Origin: Neospora caninum Liverpool
Lineage: Eukaryota; Apicomplexa; Conoidasida; Eucoccidiorida; Sarcocystidae
DNA: 64,000 bases
Assembly: GCF_000208865.1 (NCBI RefSeq)
Contig: NC_018387.1
Span: 682,001 to 746,000 of the forward strand
Direction of reading: 5' to 3'
Notes under the pieces: generated by a model
Seen by the model: the letters and a program-made list of their open reading frames with translations, nothing else
What the model was told of the DNA's origin: nothing
Database searches by the model: none
Program-made: the position numbers and the translations under genes
Shown here: in pieces, positions 37,401 through 48,214 of the stretch
Numbering within the stretch: the first letter of the stretch is position 1
Layout of the letters: every line of letters begins with the position of its first letter

Positions 37401-40400
37401 CTTCCTCTTCTCTTCTCTGGTCGCTGCTGCGGCTGCTGCGGCTGCTGCGGCCGCTGCCCCGGTCGTCCTCTTCTGACTCAGAAGACCGCGAAGATCCACG
37501 AGAAGCTTCGCTGGACGCCCTCGAGGGGCTTCTTCGGTCTCTGTCTTCTCGCCCACCTCGCGCGCTCTGGCGTCGCCTCCCCACTGGCTCTTCTTCGCTG
37601 GCGTCGTCCTCCCTGCCGCGATCGCTCGCAGAACTCTCCAAGCTCACTGAACTGGAACTGCTTTCGCGACTCGGAGTGCTCTCGCCGACACTCTCGCGTG
37701 GCGGCGAAGGCGAGAAGCCTCGCCTTCCCCGGGCCTCTCGCGTGGGCCGAGGGGAGAAGGCAGCAGCGAACGCCTCTCGCGTTGGCGGCGGCGCGACTCG
37801 CAGGTGCACAGCCAGGCGCTCTTCCGCCTCGCGGTTCGCGCCGACCCTCGTCGTCCTGCCGCCTCCGGGCCCCGCAAAGGCTCGAGGCGGAGAAGGCCGA
37901 GCCAGCAGTTGGCAGCGGCGAAAGGGCGGCAGCAGCGCGAGCGTCTGCGTCACAAACTGCCGATCGGGCAGTTGCAACAGGCTGCAGAGAAATCCAGAAA
38001 CATCCGCACCGAAAGCAGCCACATCGACCGCACCGGACCGAATCCACAAAACACGCAGAGCCAGAGCAACTAAAGAGAAGACGAAAGACAAGCCAAAAGA
38101 GAAAACAAAAGAGCGACTAACGGGGGAGGGGGGGACTAGACTACACGCATTTCTCCCCCCAGACGTGCACACACGACGACACTCTGGAGGTATATCGACG
38201 AGTGTGGCATTTCGAGAAGCGCTGAGAGAGGCTGGGCAGAGGCCTCCGCAGAAAAGAGCGGGGGAGACGGCTTTTGTCGCGCGAGTGCTCCCGTTCTCCT
38301 TCTGTTTCGGGGACCTACGCAGACAACTCGACGGCCCTCGTTTGCAACTCCAAGTCTCGGCTGTCGTGGAGTTCCTGCAGCAGCTGAAGCACTGGGGCTG
38401 CATCCATCGGGAAGGTGTGAGCGAGTTTCACGAGCGCAAAGAGTAGCAGGGGGAGGAGATAGCAACAGGACGCGACGGGAGGCTCGTCGCTCAGCGGAAT
38501 GAAGGTGAAGGGCGGGAAGTTTCCGGGAGTGAGGAACGTCGACGCCGAGGCAAACCGCCGGAAATGGAACAACAACGCCTCGATCTGCCGCCGACCTGAA
38601 ACGCGCGCCTTTATCAAATGCCCAAACTGCCCCAGAAGGTACGCGCACAGCCTGAAGACGCACAACGACACGAACAAAACAAGCAAACGGCGTCACGATC
38701 TGTATCGCGTTCCAAAAAGCAGGCATGCGCAACTCGTTTCGCTCATGGGCACAGAAAAGAGGAAGGAGAAAACCGAAGCTAGGCAGGGGGTGACGTGACA
38801 AAAACGGGGAATACCTGAGAGCAAGAGTGTGTAGATGCAAGGGAGCACAGAACCACCTGCATGCGTTCTTGGATGCAGATAGAGCCGCACACAAGAACCC
38901 GACTGTCGTTGGAGCGATTCCCCATGCGTTTTCTCGTATGGCGTGATGTGTCGACGCGGCAGGCTCATACGTACCTGAGAAGCGTCTCGTTGAGGAAAGC
39001 ATCTTCGACAAACTCTGCAGCACGGCCCGCGGCGTAACGCTGCAAAACCCAGCGGCAAAAAAACACCTCCGGGACAGTCGACAAAAACGGTGCCAGGCTT
39101 CTCTCCCGGTTCTTTCCTCCCCTGGGAATTTTTCTCCTCTTGTTCTCTCTCTTTTCCCCTGTGCTCTCTCTTTTCTCCTGTGCCCTCTTTTCTTCTGTTC
39201 TCTCTCTTTTCTCCTGTGCTCTCTCTCTTCATCTTGTTCCCTCTTTTCTCCTGTGCTCTCTTTTCTCCTGTGCTCTCTTTTCTCCTGTGCTCTCTTTTCT
39301 CTTGTGCTCTCTTTTCTTCTGTGCTCTCTCTTCTCGTCTGTGCTCTCTCTCTTCATCTTGTTCTCTCTTTTCTCCTGTGCTCTCTTTTCTCTTGTTCTCT
39401 GCTTTTCTCTTTGGTCTGCCGCCTGTGTCTCTTCTTTTCGCTCACCTGCAGCGCGCCGTCCGGTTGACCCACGGAAGGCGCTTTTTCTTTTTTTCCTGTG
39501 CGTTTGTCTCCGTCTTTCGAGGCGTCCGCCGAGTCGGCGAGAGTGCTGCCCGACACCACTTGAATCAAGTGCACCCAGGTTTCATCCCGCACGTGCTGCG
39601 GCGCTCGCTGCAGCATCTGGAAGGTGACGTCGACGAGCCTTTGCAGAAGCGGCACAAGAGAGGAGAGAGAAGCCGCAATGCGGAGACACGCGGAAGGCAA
39701 CAAAAAGCCCTTTAAAAGACTCAGGAAGAGAATCAAGGCACGATCTGCAAGCCGTATCTAAATATTCATCTACGCACATATCTATACACATGCTTGTGCA
39801 TGTAGTGGCTTATGCACATCTGCATATGCATAGATGCAAAAATATACGGCAGTAGTCGTAGTCGTAGTAGTCGTAGTAGCAGAAGGGAGATAAATGGCGA
39901 GAGATGCCGAAGACGCATTCAAAAGGAGATACAGACGTGTCCACGGAGAGACATAGACCTGGCGTTAGAGAAAGGACACCGAGGGGTAGAGATACGTCCG
40001 GAAAGATGCACGTGTACGACACTTTTCTGGGTAGAAATTGTCGTCAAGACAGCACAGACAGTCAAAAGGGGGCTCAGCCTGTCGAGGTCGTGGAAAGGCG
40101 CAGTTTTCAGTTCCGAAAGAAGGCGCTTTTCACAAGGCGCACGCACCATGTAGGATCCGGCGCATACGTCTCGACGAGCACGGCAATGTGGGCGGTGATG
40201 TCGTCCTGGAGGGTTTCCGCGTCTCGCTGAAGGCTCTCCAAGAGAGTCAAGACGATCTCGCTCCAGTTGTCAGGCCCAGTGAGGGCGAAGAGAAGGCCGA
40301 TTGCCTGAAAACGGGATGCGCGGACAGGCGCAAGGCGAAAAATGCGACAAACGCAGCGGCAAAACGACACGGCGCGCGCGACGAGGAAGAACCGACGCGG

Positions 40401-43400
40401 CGAGAGAAATAAAGGAAACTGTCACAGGCCTTGCCTCCTTGAGGGCCCGCTTGTCAGCACCCCACCGAGAAAGCGCGGAGAGAAGAAGAACAGGAAGGGA
40501 AGAAGGAAAGGACGAAGGAGTCGAAGAAACGAAAACAGCAGGAAAGAAGGGGAAAACCAACGATCCAGAACTGAGTAACTCAAATCAGAAACATTATTGC
40601 ACCTATATGTATATATATATATATATGTTATGTATACAAATGTACATACATATGTATATATATGTATATAAGTGTATATATATATATATATGACCCCAGG
40701 CATGAGATCCCAAGTTCTTTCCGATTGTGCGGGGCGGCACTTACTGGGCTACTTAGACGGGCGAAGATGGATTTCAACATCTGATTCGGATTCAGGGGAG
40801 AAGAAAGCAAGAAAGCCCAGGGGACTTTCCAGAGAGCTCACCTGTCTTCTGAGCGAAATGTCTTCTTCTCCCAGCAGTCGGAGAATCGCCGGAACCGCCC
40901 CCTTCAGTTCAGGTTGAATGTCGGGGTCTGCAGCCATCGCGGCCACCAGAGAGAGACTCTTGTATCGGAAGTTGGGATCCTGAACAGAAAAAATCAAAGT
41001 CTTGTTCCTGAGCGTCCACAACAGACATCGACAACCCCCCCGCTGCCTCGCTTCTCGCATCCCTTTCTCCCTCTCTCTGTCTCTCTTTCCCTCGTGTTCT
41101 ATGTCGGTGCCTCTCTTTCCCCCTCTTTCTTTGCGTTTCGTTCGTCTCTCTTTCTCGCTCTCTTTCTGGGCTTCTCTTCTTACGCCTTCCTCAACGAAGG
41201 AGCAGAGGAGTGCAGCAGCGGACTGTCGCAAATCCTTGTTTGCATCTGCCTGAAGATGGGCAGAAAGGCTGATTGCCTCGTAGAGCACTGCATGCTGGAT
41301 GATCGAGGGCGACACTGAGGCGGCATTCAAGGCTTTCGGCTTTCTTCCTAAGAAGCTGATGCCTCTCTGCGGCGGCGCGCCGGCTTCTCCAGATGCTCCG
41401 TGGTCTCCCTTCCCCCCCGACGTCTGTCGCTGCGAAAAACGCGAGAGAGAGGCGAGACGCGCAGAGAGAGAAGACGAACGAAAGGCAGAGAAGGACTGAC
41501 CCTTCCTCCCCTTCAAACCTGAACGAGATCGATGTGGCAAGGCCTGAAATCAGACGCAGAAACACACATCTCCAAAAAGAGCTTAACATACACAAATATA
41601 TGCAAACATACACAAATATATGCAAATATATGTATATATATATATACAGTGTGCGGTGGTGAGGGGGTGATGGGTTGAGAGGAGAGAAAGTGAACGGGCA
41701 TGGCTGCAGCTGACGCGAGTCTCGGAGTTGCGAGGGAAACGCGAATGAACGACACGACACCAAAACACGAAGCAATTCCCATGCACGCAGAACGATCGAT
41801 CCACATGCGTGGTGAGAGATACACAAAGTTGCTCAGGAAACATCTTTTCACAAACAAGTACATACATCCATAGGCAGAGAATATGTGCATCTATGTGCAT
41901 TCACATACATATATATATATATATATATAATATGCATGCATGCATATAGTTGTTTGGAATGTGCGAGATCGGGGTTTCGTGGAGTGGAGATACAGTTGAT
42001 AGAGGCAGCGCAGTTTATCGCTTGCATGCATGCGCATTGACGGGGAAAAGGGAGTTGTTCCCAAACAACCGGGTCGTGTTGGCTAGGGGAACTACTCACG
42101 TTTCCTGAATACAATCGGTGAAGACAAAGTTACATAGACAGAACTGCAGATGAAAGGGAGCGTCGCAGTTGTGTGGTGAGTCACGCGTTCCGACTTTGGA
42201 AGCCTGCAGTCTTTCGAAACATGCTGTTCAGTGCGGGTTGTTCGTGTCCTTTTACGATGTGGCGTTCACCTCTTCCTCAGTTGCAGCGGCGACTTGCGTG
42301 AAGACGGTCTTGACGATTTCGTTGAGGGAGAGAGCGACGGCTTCGCCTTGCTCTCCGCGCGCACCCTTCCCGTTCACCTGGAAGCGTTGGAGAAGCTGGA
42401 GGAGTCTGACAGCTAGCCACGGCGCAGGCGTGCCGTGGTAGAAGAAGGGTTCGGGGACATCTTTCGAGAGGATTCTCGCGAGGATGTTAATCGCAGAGAG
42501 TTGCAGCTGCTGCTGCCAGCGGTGCAATTGCTTCGTGCGGAGGACGGCGTAGAAAATCAAGTTCACCAGCGACAGGAGACAAGACAGATCCTGCTCAAAC
42601 AGCAACGCCTGACCCAAACGCGACGCCCACACGTCGCACGGCAGCAGAGAAGGACGCAGCCGAAAAAACACCAACATGCAGCTGTACGCCTTCTGCCGAA
42701 TCAACGCTGACGCCGAGGAAGACGGATTCGCAATCGCCTGCATCTAAACAGACAACATTTCCACACACACACAAATACAAAGAGACAGTTCCTTGTAGAC
42801 ATGCTTGCGCACACATAACGGGACAGACACACAAACATGCCTACACACCATTCATATACACATGCACAGATGTATATATATACATACATATATATATATA
42901 TAGAAAGATAGATAGCTAGATAGATAGATAGATAGATAGTGGAGATGCATATGTATAGAAATGCATGCATATGCATCAATATGTGAATGCACATGCATTT
43001 GTGGAGAAAGGATTTGCAGTCGCTCGGGAGAAGGACAGGCCTGAAAACTGCCGCGGCAGTTGAGGCTCCTCCTCGAGGTGCTGAACGGCAGAGAGAAAGA
43101 GAGAGAGCGTAAAGCTTGCTGCCACAGTCTGTGAGGCTGTAGGATGAACATCTAAAATGTGGGTCTCTGTTCAAGGATTGCTAAGTTTTTCGCCGGTTGT
43201 TGAACCGTGCCTCGTCACCGAGAGATTCCGCCTGGCCAGATTTGTGCACAGGCGGGGGTGAGGCGCGTCTCGCATTGGGCACAGACGCAGAGCGAGGGCA
43301 AACGACGTTTTCACGCACGTCGCAACAGCACAAAAACAAAAGTGCGGGCGCCGCTCTCTCAGAGATTCCCACTCCCAGTAACGCTCAAGCACACAGAAGC

Positions 43401-43937
43401 AACGATGGACAAGGCGAAACGCGCTGCTGACATCGAGTCTACGGGGGAGAGCTTTCTCTTTTTGCGCGTCCAGGCTACCTGGGGGAAGAGCTCCGCTGCA
43501 GCATCTGCGTCAGAGATGTAGCTAGCGCAGTCGAGAGCGAGGGCGGCAAAGTCTTCGTGCTGGAGAGAAAGATCTTTTTTGATCGAGGAGCAACAGAGAC
43601 CCCGCAGTTCAGGGAGATCGCGGCCCGCAGTGTACGAGTCGACGAGGAGAAGCGAGCAAAAGAGGTAAGCGGCCGCGCGCTCCGAGTAGTGCGGCGAAGA
43701 CAAGAGAGAAATTGCCTCCGCGTGGCCAATGTCCACGGGGTAGCCCAGCAGGTGTATGTACAGCAGCTTGGTGAGACATTTCTTCTTCTCGTACCCTGTC
43801 AGCGGCTTCTTCGGATGCGCGAAGCGCTGGCGGATCTTCGCCAGCTCCTGCAGAACGCGCGCTTGCTCGCGGCTCGAAGAAGGCGAACTCCGCACATCCT
43901 GGATGAACAGAGACACCCCGCGAATCGAAGGCGCCAT
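34469..43937 (-). CDS. AP2A1: AP-2 adaptor complex subunit alpha (alpha-adaptin)
   Basis: Exons: 43937-43479, 42743-42270, 41429-41184, 40979-40842, 40304-40147, 39638-39446, 39039-38975, 38651-38319, 38221-37147, about 37021-36904, about 36749-36532, 35815-35579, 35137-35007 and 34835-34469, about 1,400 residues. The N-terminus (MAPSIRGVSLFIQDVRSSPS, then YEKKKCLTKLLYIHLLG and DIGHAEAISLLSS) is diagnostic of alpha-adaptin. The trunk follows in order, with PAPWLAVRLLQLL, HAVLYEAISLSAHL and LCAYLLGQFGHLI. A very long Ser/Arg- and acid-rich hinge sits in the big exon. The appendage contains LPLTLPLIMANFVVPATA, FLRYWKHLAP, GSGTFHTG and a VSQYLAGLLGFYL end. It links clathrin and cargo at the plasma membrane with beta, mu and sigma subunits. 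The protein exceeds the usual 950-1,000 residues because of the hinge; exon limits at 37147-36749 are uncertain. Confidence 0.93.
36147..36162. repeat. Run of 16 G in an alpha-adaptin intron
   Basis: A homopolymer in the intron between exons 36749-36532 and 35815-35579. It reads as C on the transcribed strand. Confidence 0.9.
37230..37243. promoter_or_regulatory. Perfect 14-bp motif inside alpha-adaptin coding sequence
   Basis: GGTGTACATACACC, two 6-bp inverted arms around a 2-bp spacer, here encoding part of LLEVYVHRKF. Other perfect copies are at 6715, 7954 and 18735. One-mismatch or shortened forms lie at 43751, 44933, 57010 and 59570. Its function is unknown. Confidence 0.6.
39130..39415. 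repeat. Minisatellite in an alpha-adaptin intron
   Basis: Imperfect tandem units of about 17-18 bp, TTTTCTCCTGTGCTCTC and variants, repeated roughly fifteen times in the intron between exons 39638-39446 and 39039-38975. The repeats create long repetitive false frames on both strands. Confidence 0.85.
41911..42033. repeat. (TA)n tract flanked by TGCATGCA sites
   Basis: A (TA)n run at 41911-41930 is followed by overlapping TGCATGCA sites at 41933-41944 and again at 42023-42033, inside an alpha-adaptin intron. TGCATGC is a known enriched element of coccidian promoters, linked to ApiAP2 factors. Here it is intronic, so its role is open. Confidence 0.6.
42889..42940. repeat. TA and GATA microsatellite in alpha-adaptin intron 1
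   Basis: A short TA run is followed by GATA tetranucleotides, with one GCTA variant. Another TGCATGCAT lies close by at 42962. Confidence 0.85.
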
Positions 43938-46257
43938 GGCGCAGGCCTCCTCTCACAAGAGAGGAGGGGACAGAGGGAACGTGGACGGGGAAGGGAAAAG
44001 AGAAAAAGGAAGGGAAAAAGAGAAAAGGAAAGGTAAAAAAGAAGAGGTGAAAGAAGCGCCTTCTGGATTCGCTGGACAAAAGTCTTGCTCTCTTGTCAAG
44101 AGAAGTGAGAGAGAGGAGATGGGCGCAAAGGGACATCTGTGACCGACGTCTCTCCGTCTCCGCCAACAGGCACGTCTTCCGCAGACGCGCGGCGTCTTCG
44201 CCTCCCTCCTCGCCTCTCTGTCGCCTTTCTCAGCACTTTTTTTTCTCCCTCTGCATCTTCAGAGAAATCCCGACTTGTTGAGAATGTGCAAAGGTCCATA
44301 CAGAACGCGGAAGTCGCGTTCAAGGGCGTTGCGCGTCCTCTGATATTCGGGCAATCGCCTGGAACTCTCAAGAAGATACGGGAACAGAAAGAGAGGAAAG
44401 AGAAGCGCAGAAGCGCCCAGAGTGCCGACAGAGGCCGTGGCCGCAAACAAGGCGGACCGCGTTTCAAAGACGCTCAATGTATATGTCGTGCAGTGAATGG
44501 ACACCACCGGAGAAGAGAGACAGTTCGAAAAAGCGGAAACTGGAAACGGGAAATCCCGAAAAGTGAGAAGGGAACACGGCTTCTGCCGCCAGTAGCTCGT
44601 CGAGCCGCGAAAGCAGCAGGTTTGGAGAGAGAAGGAAACCGAAAAGGAAAAGATCCTTTAATTCGGGTGACAGAGGAAAAGACAAAGAGAATGAGAAGAC
44701 GAATTTTTCTCTCACAAGTGAAAGCGGCGAAGCGACACGGACAGCGGGCAGGGGATAAGACGCAAGTCTTGGTGAGAAAAAGCAGATACGTGTCGAAGCG
44801 GCAAAAGAATCACAACAGAGGAACAAGAAAAAGATACAGAAGCAGTCGACGGAGGAAAAGAAAAGGGGAAGAAGGAAGAAAAGAGGAGAGCTTGGAGAAA
44901 AGATCTAAAGAAAAGATGGGAGACGCGAACGAGGTATATACACCTGGGCCTCAAGAGCCGAAAAGCGCATGCAGGCAAAAATCCAGAGGTGTCGATGGTA
45001 GAGAAGACTGAGAAAGGGATGAGGAACACGGCGAACCTGCCGAGTTTTTGCTGTCTTTTCACAGTAAACTTCTTTCTCTTCCGTCTTCTCTTCCTTTCGC
45101 CCTGGAGACTGGTCCTGGCTGCCATCTTTTCTGTAGATTCTTACGGATGTATATGTGTAAAACTACCTCTCTATACTCTCCCTACGACAGGCTCTCTGAA
45201 CTGCTATCCTCAATCCACGTCCTCCCCTGTCTCATCCTTGTCTCCTCGCTCTCCCCTCTCTTTTCCTCTTCTCTTTTTATCCTTCACTCCCTGTTCTGCA
45301 TCTCTCCTTGTTCTTCCCTGTCTGTAATTCTTCCTCTCTGTCATTCCTGACGTCTTTTCCTGTACCCTTCCTGTTCATTTCTTCTTGCTCTCGTCTTATG
45401 CCTCCTCTTCCTCTCTTATTCGGTTCCTCTCTTCTTCCTCCTCTTCCTCTCCTGTTCGGTTTCTCTCTTCTTCCTCCTCCTCTCTTCTTCCTGCTCTCTG
45501 CTTACTTGTCTCTCGCTTCTCGTTCTTCTTTCGTTCCTACATAGAGGCCACGCAAAGTATGCACTCAGGATCTGTCCTCACGGGAGAGTTCACATGAGAG
45601 CATCCCAAAATGTGTGGAAACGCTTCTTTCGCGTGCTCAGCGATCTACGAAAGATTCAGATGCAAGGGAATGGCTTCCTTGGCTACACAAAACAAATGGA
45701 CTTCACAGACACAACTTATCTTCTCAAAGGGCGCAGACTTTTCCAGCCAAGGCGGCACTCCACTGTTTTCAGAGACCAGAGAAAACAGCACTCGGTTTCA
45801 ACAACAGATCCACAACCATATATAACCATATATATATATATATATATCTTTAGAGAGATACAGGTATTTTGCTGCACATGCATACGTATATAAGTAGATA
45901 TATATGCATGTATGATTATATATACGTGTATTTAGGTTGCTAGGAGGTAATTTTACTCCCACTGGAGGCAGAGGAAGCTGTGCTGAGGTTCGCCTTCCAT
46001 GTTTCTTTTTGGGCCGTATCCAGAAAATCTCGATTTCCAAACCGCCGTGTCTTCTCTGTGAAGATTCGGGAATTTTTGGCGATTTGCACTTTCCCATAAA
46101 CTCTTCCGGAGAGAGGCAGAACGCAGAGGGTGGGAACATTCTCTTTCGATATGCCTTCTGTCTCCAGAAAGACTCACAACTTGTGTACAACTCGATCACG
46201 CTTTGCGGAACAGGAAAGCTCTACGCAGGTGGACTGTCTCCTCCATTCCACAATGTG

Positions 46258-46294
<37 letters not shown>

Positions 46295-47454
46295 TAACAT
46301 ATACGAAAATGTATATAAATGTATATATACATGAGTATATATGCACGTTTGGAGTGACATAGAAACGTATGAGTCAAAGGTTGCTTGAGCTCGCGATGAG
46401 AAGAGCCGCAAGTGGATGTGTAAACGGAAAGCAACGCTCTCAAAGCGTGTGCGAGGGCGAAGAGAGAAAAAAACAGGCCTATCTCTCGAGAGAAACAGGA
46501 ATGTTCACATCACAGCAGCAGCTACAAATGCCGTGCTGAAACATATACATAATATATATATATATATACATAAATGTGTAAACGTGTAAGCTTCTGTGTA
46601 GACAAGAAGAGATTAAGATGGAAAAGAGTCGAGGATGCCTCCGAAAAAAAGCCTAGGGACGGGCAGTCCGTGTTTGTGTGAGAACTTTGTGGAAGCGCCA
46701 GAAACCCTGTGCAAACTGTGGGGATTGCGAAAGAAAAGAAATGCAGGAAAGGGGCAAGAAGAGGAGAGCGGAGAGAAGAGAGGTAGCACGTAAAACAGGT
46801 GAGACAGTAGACGGGGCCTTACTGGTAGACAAACGACTGACAAGACGGCAGAGAATCCGAAGTCGAGGAAGGGTGGTTTACAGTAAGAAGAAATGCATTC
46901 TTTTAGCAAAGATCGTTCCATAGTTCCCGCGGGGACGGTAGTCTCGTGGCAACTTTCCCCTTTCCAAAAACCCCAGATTGGCGCACAGACACCAGATCCA
47001 CTGAATGTTTCTCTTGTTCCCTTTCTCGCTGACTGGTAATTACAGCAAGACAGAAGCAAGGAACCCGGTTCTCCAACCGTGACGTGTTTTTCTCTCTTTT
47101 GCCTCTCTCCACCTGTCTCTTTCATCCTCTCTCTGTCCATTTGCAACGTGTGTGTCGTGCCGTCTCTCTCGTTCTGTGGAAACAGACTCTATTATTTCTG
47201 GAGCGATGCTTTCTTTCGCCCTGTGCTCTCACGGCGTAGATGCATCCACCGGCAATCATGAACGCGGCGCGAAAACGGGAAAAAGAAACTGCGAGAAGAG
47301 AGAAAGTCCGAAAACAGACGAGTTGAGGGCGCGCAAACAGGAAAAGCAGAAAGCGCACGAGACTGCCGACCGCGGGGCTCGTGCACTTTAAACCACGCCG
47401 TTAGAGGAAAAACACAGAAAAACAAAGAGAAAGAGAGCCGCAGAACGCTTCCGT
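43938..47454. other. Spacer between alpha-adaptin's start and SF3A3's end
   Basis: Near 43940-45130 the + strand is strongly purine-rich, fitting the leader of alpha-adaptin on the minus strand. Microsatellites: TA at 45830-45847, 46259-46293 and 46553-46567. The 290-codon + strand frame at 44139-45011 is Lys/Arg/Glu-rich as expected from purine bias and is not called. A minus-strand frame at 44259-44540 is listed separately. Confidence 0.45.
44259..44540 (-). CDS. Coding-looking frame with one membrane segment
   Basis: The open frame reads ALFAATASVGTLGASALLF, a hydrophobic run continuing into FPYLLESSRRLPEYQRTRNA and a charged tail ending LYGPLHILNKSGFL before a stop. It looks like a small single-pass, possibly mitochondrial, protein or a last exon. 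No in-frame ATG is present, so an upstream exon would be needed; an AG acceptor near 44541 is possible. Antisense bias may have produced it by chance. No family recognised. Confidence 0.25.
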   Translation of the reverse strand, partial: VSAFSNCLSSPVVSIHCTTYTLSVFETRSALFAATASVGTLGASALLFPLFLFPYLLESSRRLPEYQRTRNALERDFRVLYGPLHILNKSGFL

Positions 47455-48178
47455 TTAGAGAAGACCTTGCCTTCGAAGATCCTCGAAAGCTCGGAGGTTC
47501 ATGACGTTCCCCTGCGAGTCTTCGCATTCCAGTTCTTGCTCGTCCTTGAACGTCTGCATCGCAGCGAGAAAACGAGAGACCCGAGAGCGGGGAATGGGTG
47601 CAGAGAACGCAAAGGAGGAAAGCAGAAGAACAAACAGAGGACAGAAGCGGGACACGCAGAAAACAGGGACAAAAGGCAGAGCATGATCACCACATGCGAA
47701 TGGAAAAAAAACAAAGAAGCAACGCAGCTGTACGGGTCGGCACCGAAGAGCTGGAAAGCCGCCTCTGGGAAACACGAATGAGAGGGCCTATGTGACGGTC
47801 TTAAAGCTCACACAGATCCGAGACGACGAGGGACAAAAAAACGGAGAAATGAGGTGAATGAGAGAAGCAGCAAGAAGGAAACACGTGGGGCAAGATAGAA
47901 AGCGCAGAGAGAGAGCGAGACGGAGAAGAGCCCAGACAAGTCGCTCTGGCCTCGCGACGCCCTGAGTCCGAATATACGCCAAGAGATTCATTCCAATTCG
48001 CACTTTGCAAGAAACGCGAGACGTACCTTTCCCTCTGCATCCTTTTTCAACTTCTCATACAACTTGATCGCGTCCTCGATCTTCGTGATCTCCTGAAAAC
48101 ACCACGCGTTTCAGTCACACGCGGCGTCTCGGTACCGCTTAATACATGTGCATGCATACACGTACAGTTACATGCATC

Positions 48179-48214
<36 letters not shown>

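Noticed and set aside
39140..39715. Long repetitive frames on both strands
   Set aside because: Created by the intronic minisatellite within alpha-adaptin.
44139..45011. 290-codon + strand frame rich in Lys/Arg/Glu
   Set aside because: Expected from the purine-rich antisense of the alpha-adaptin leader; no domain found.
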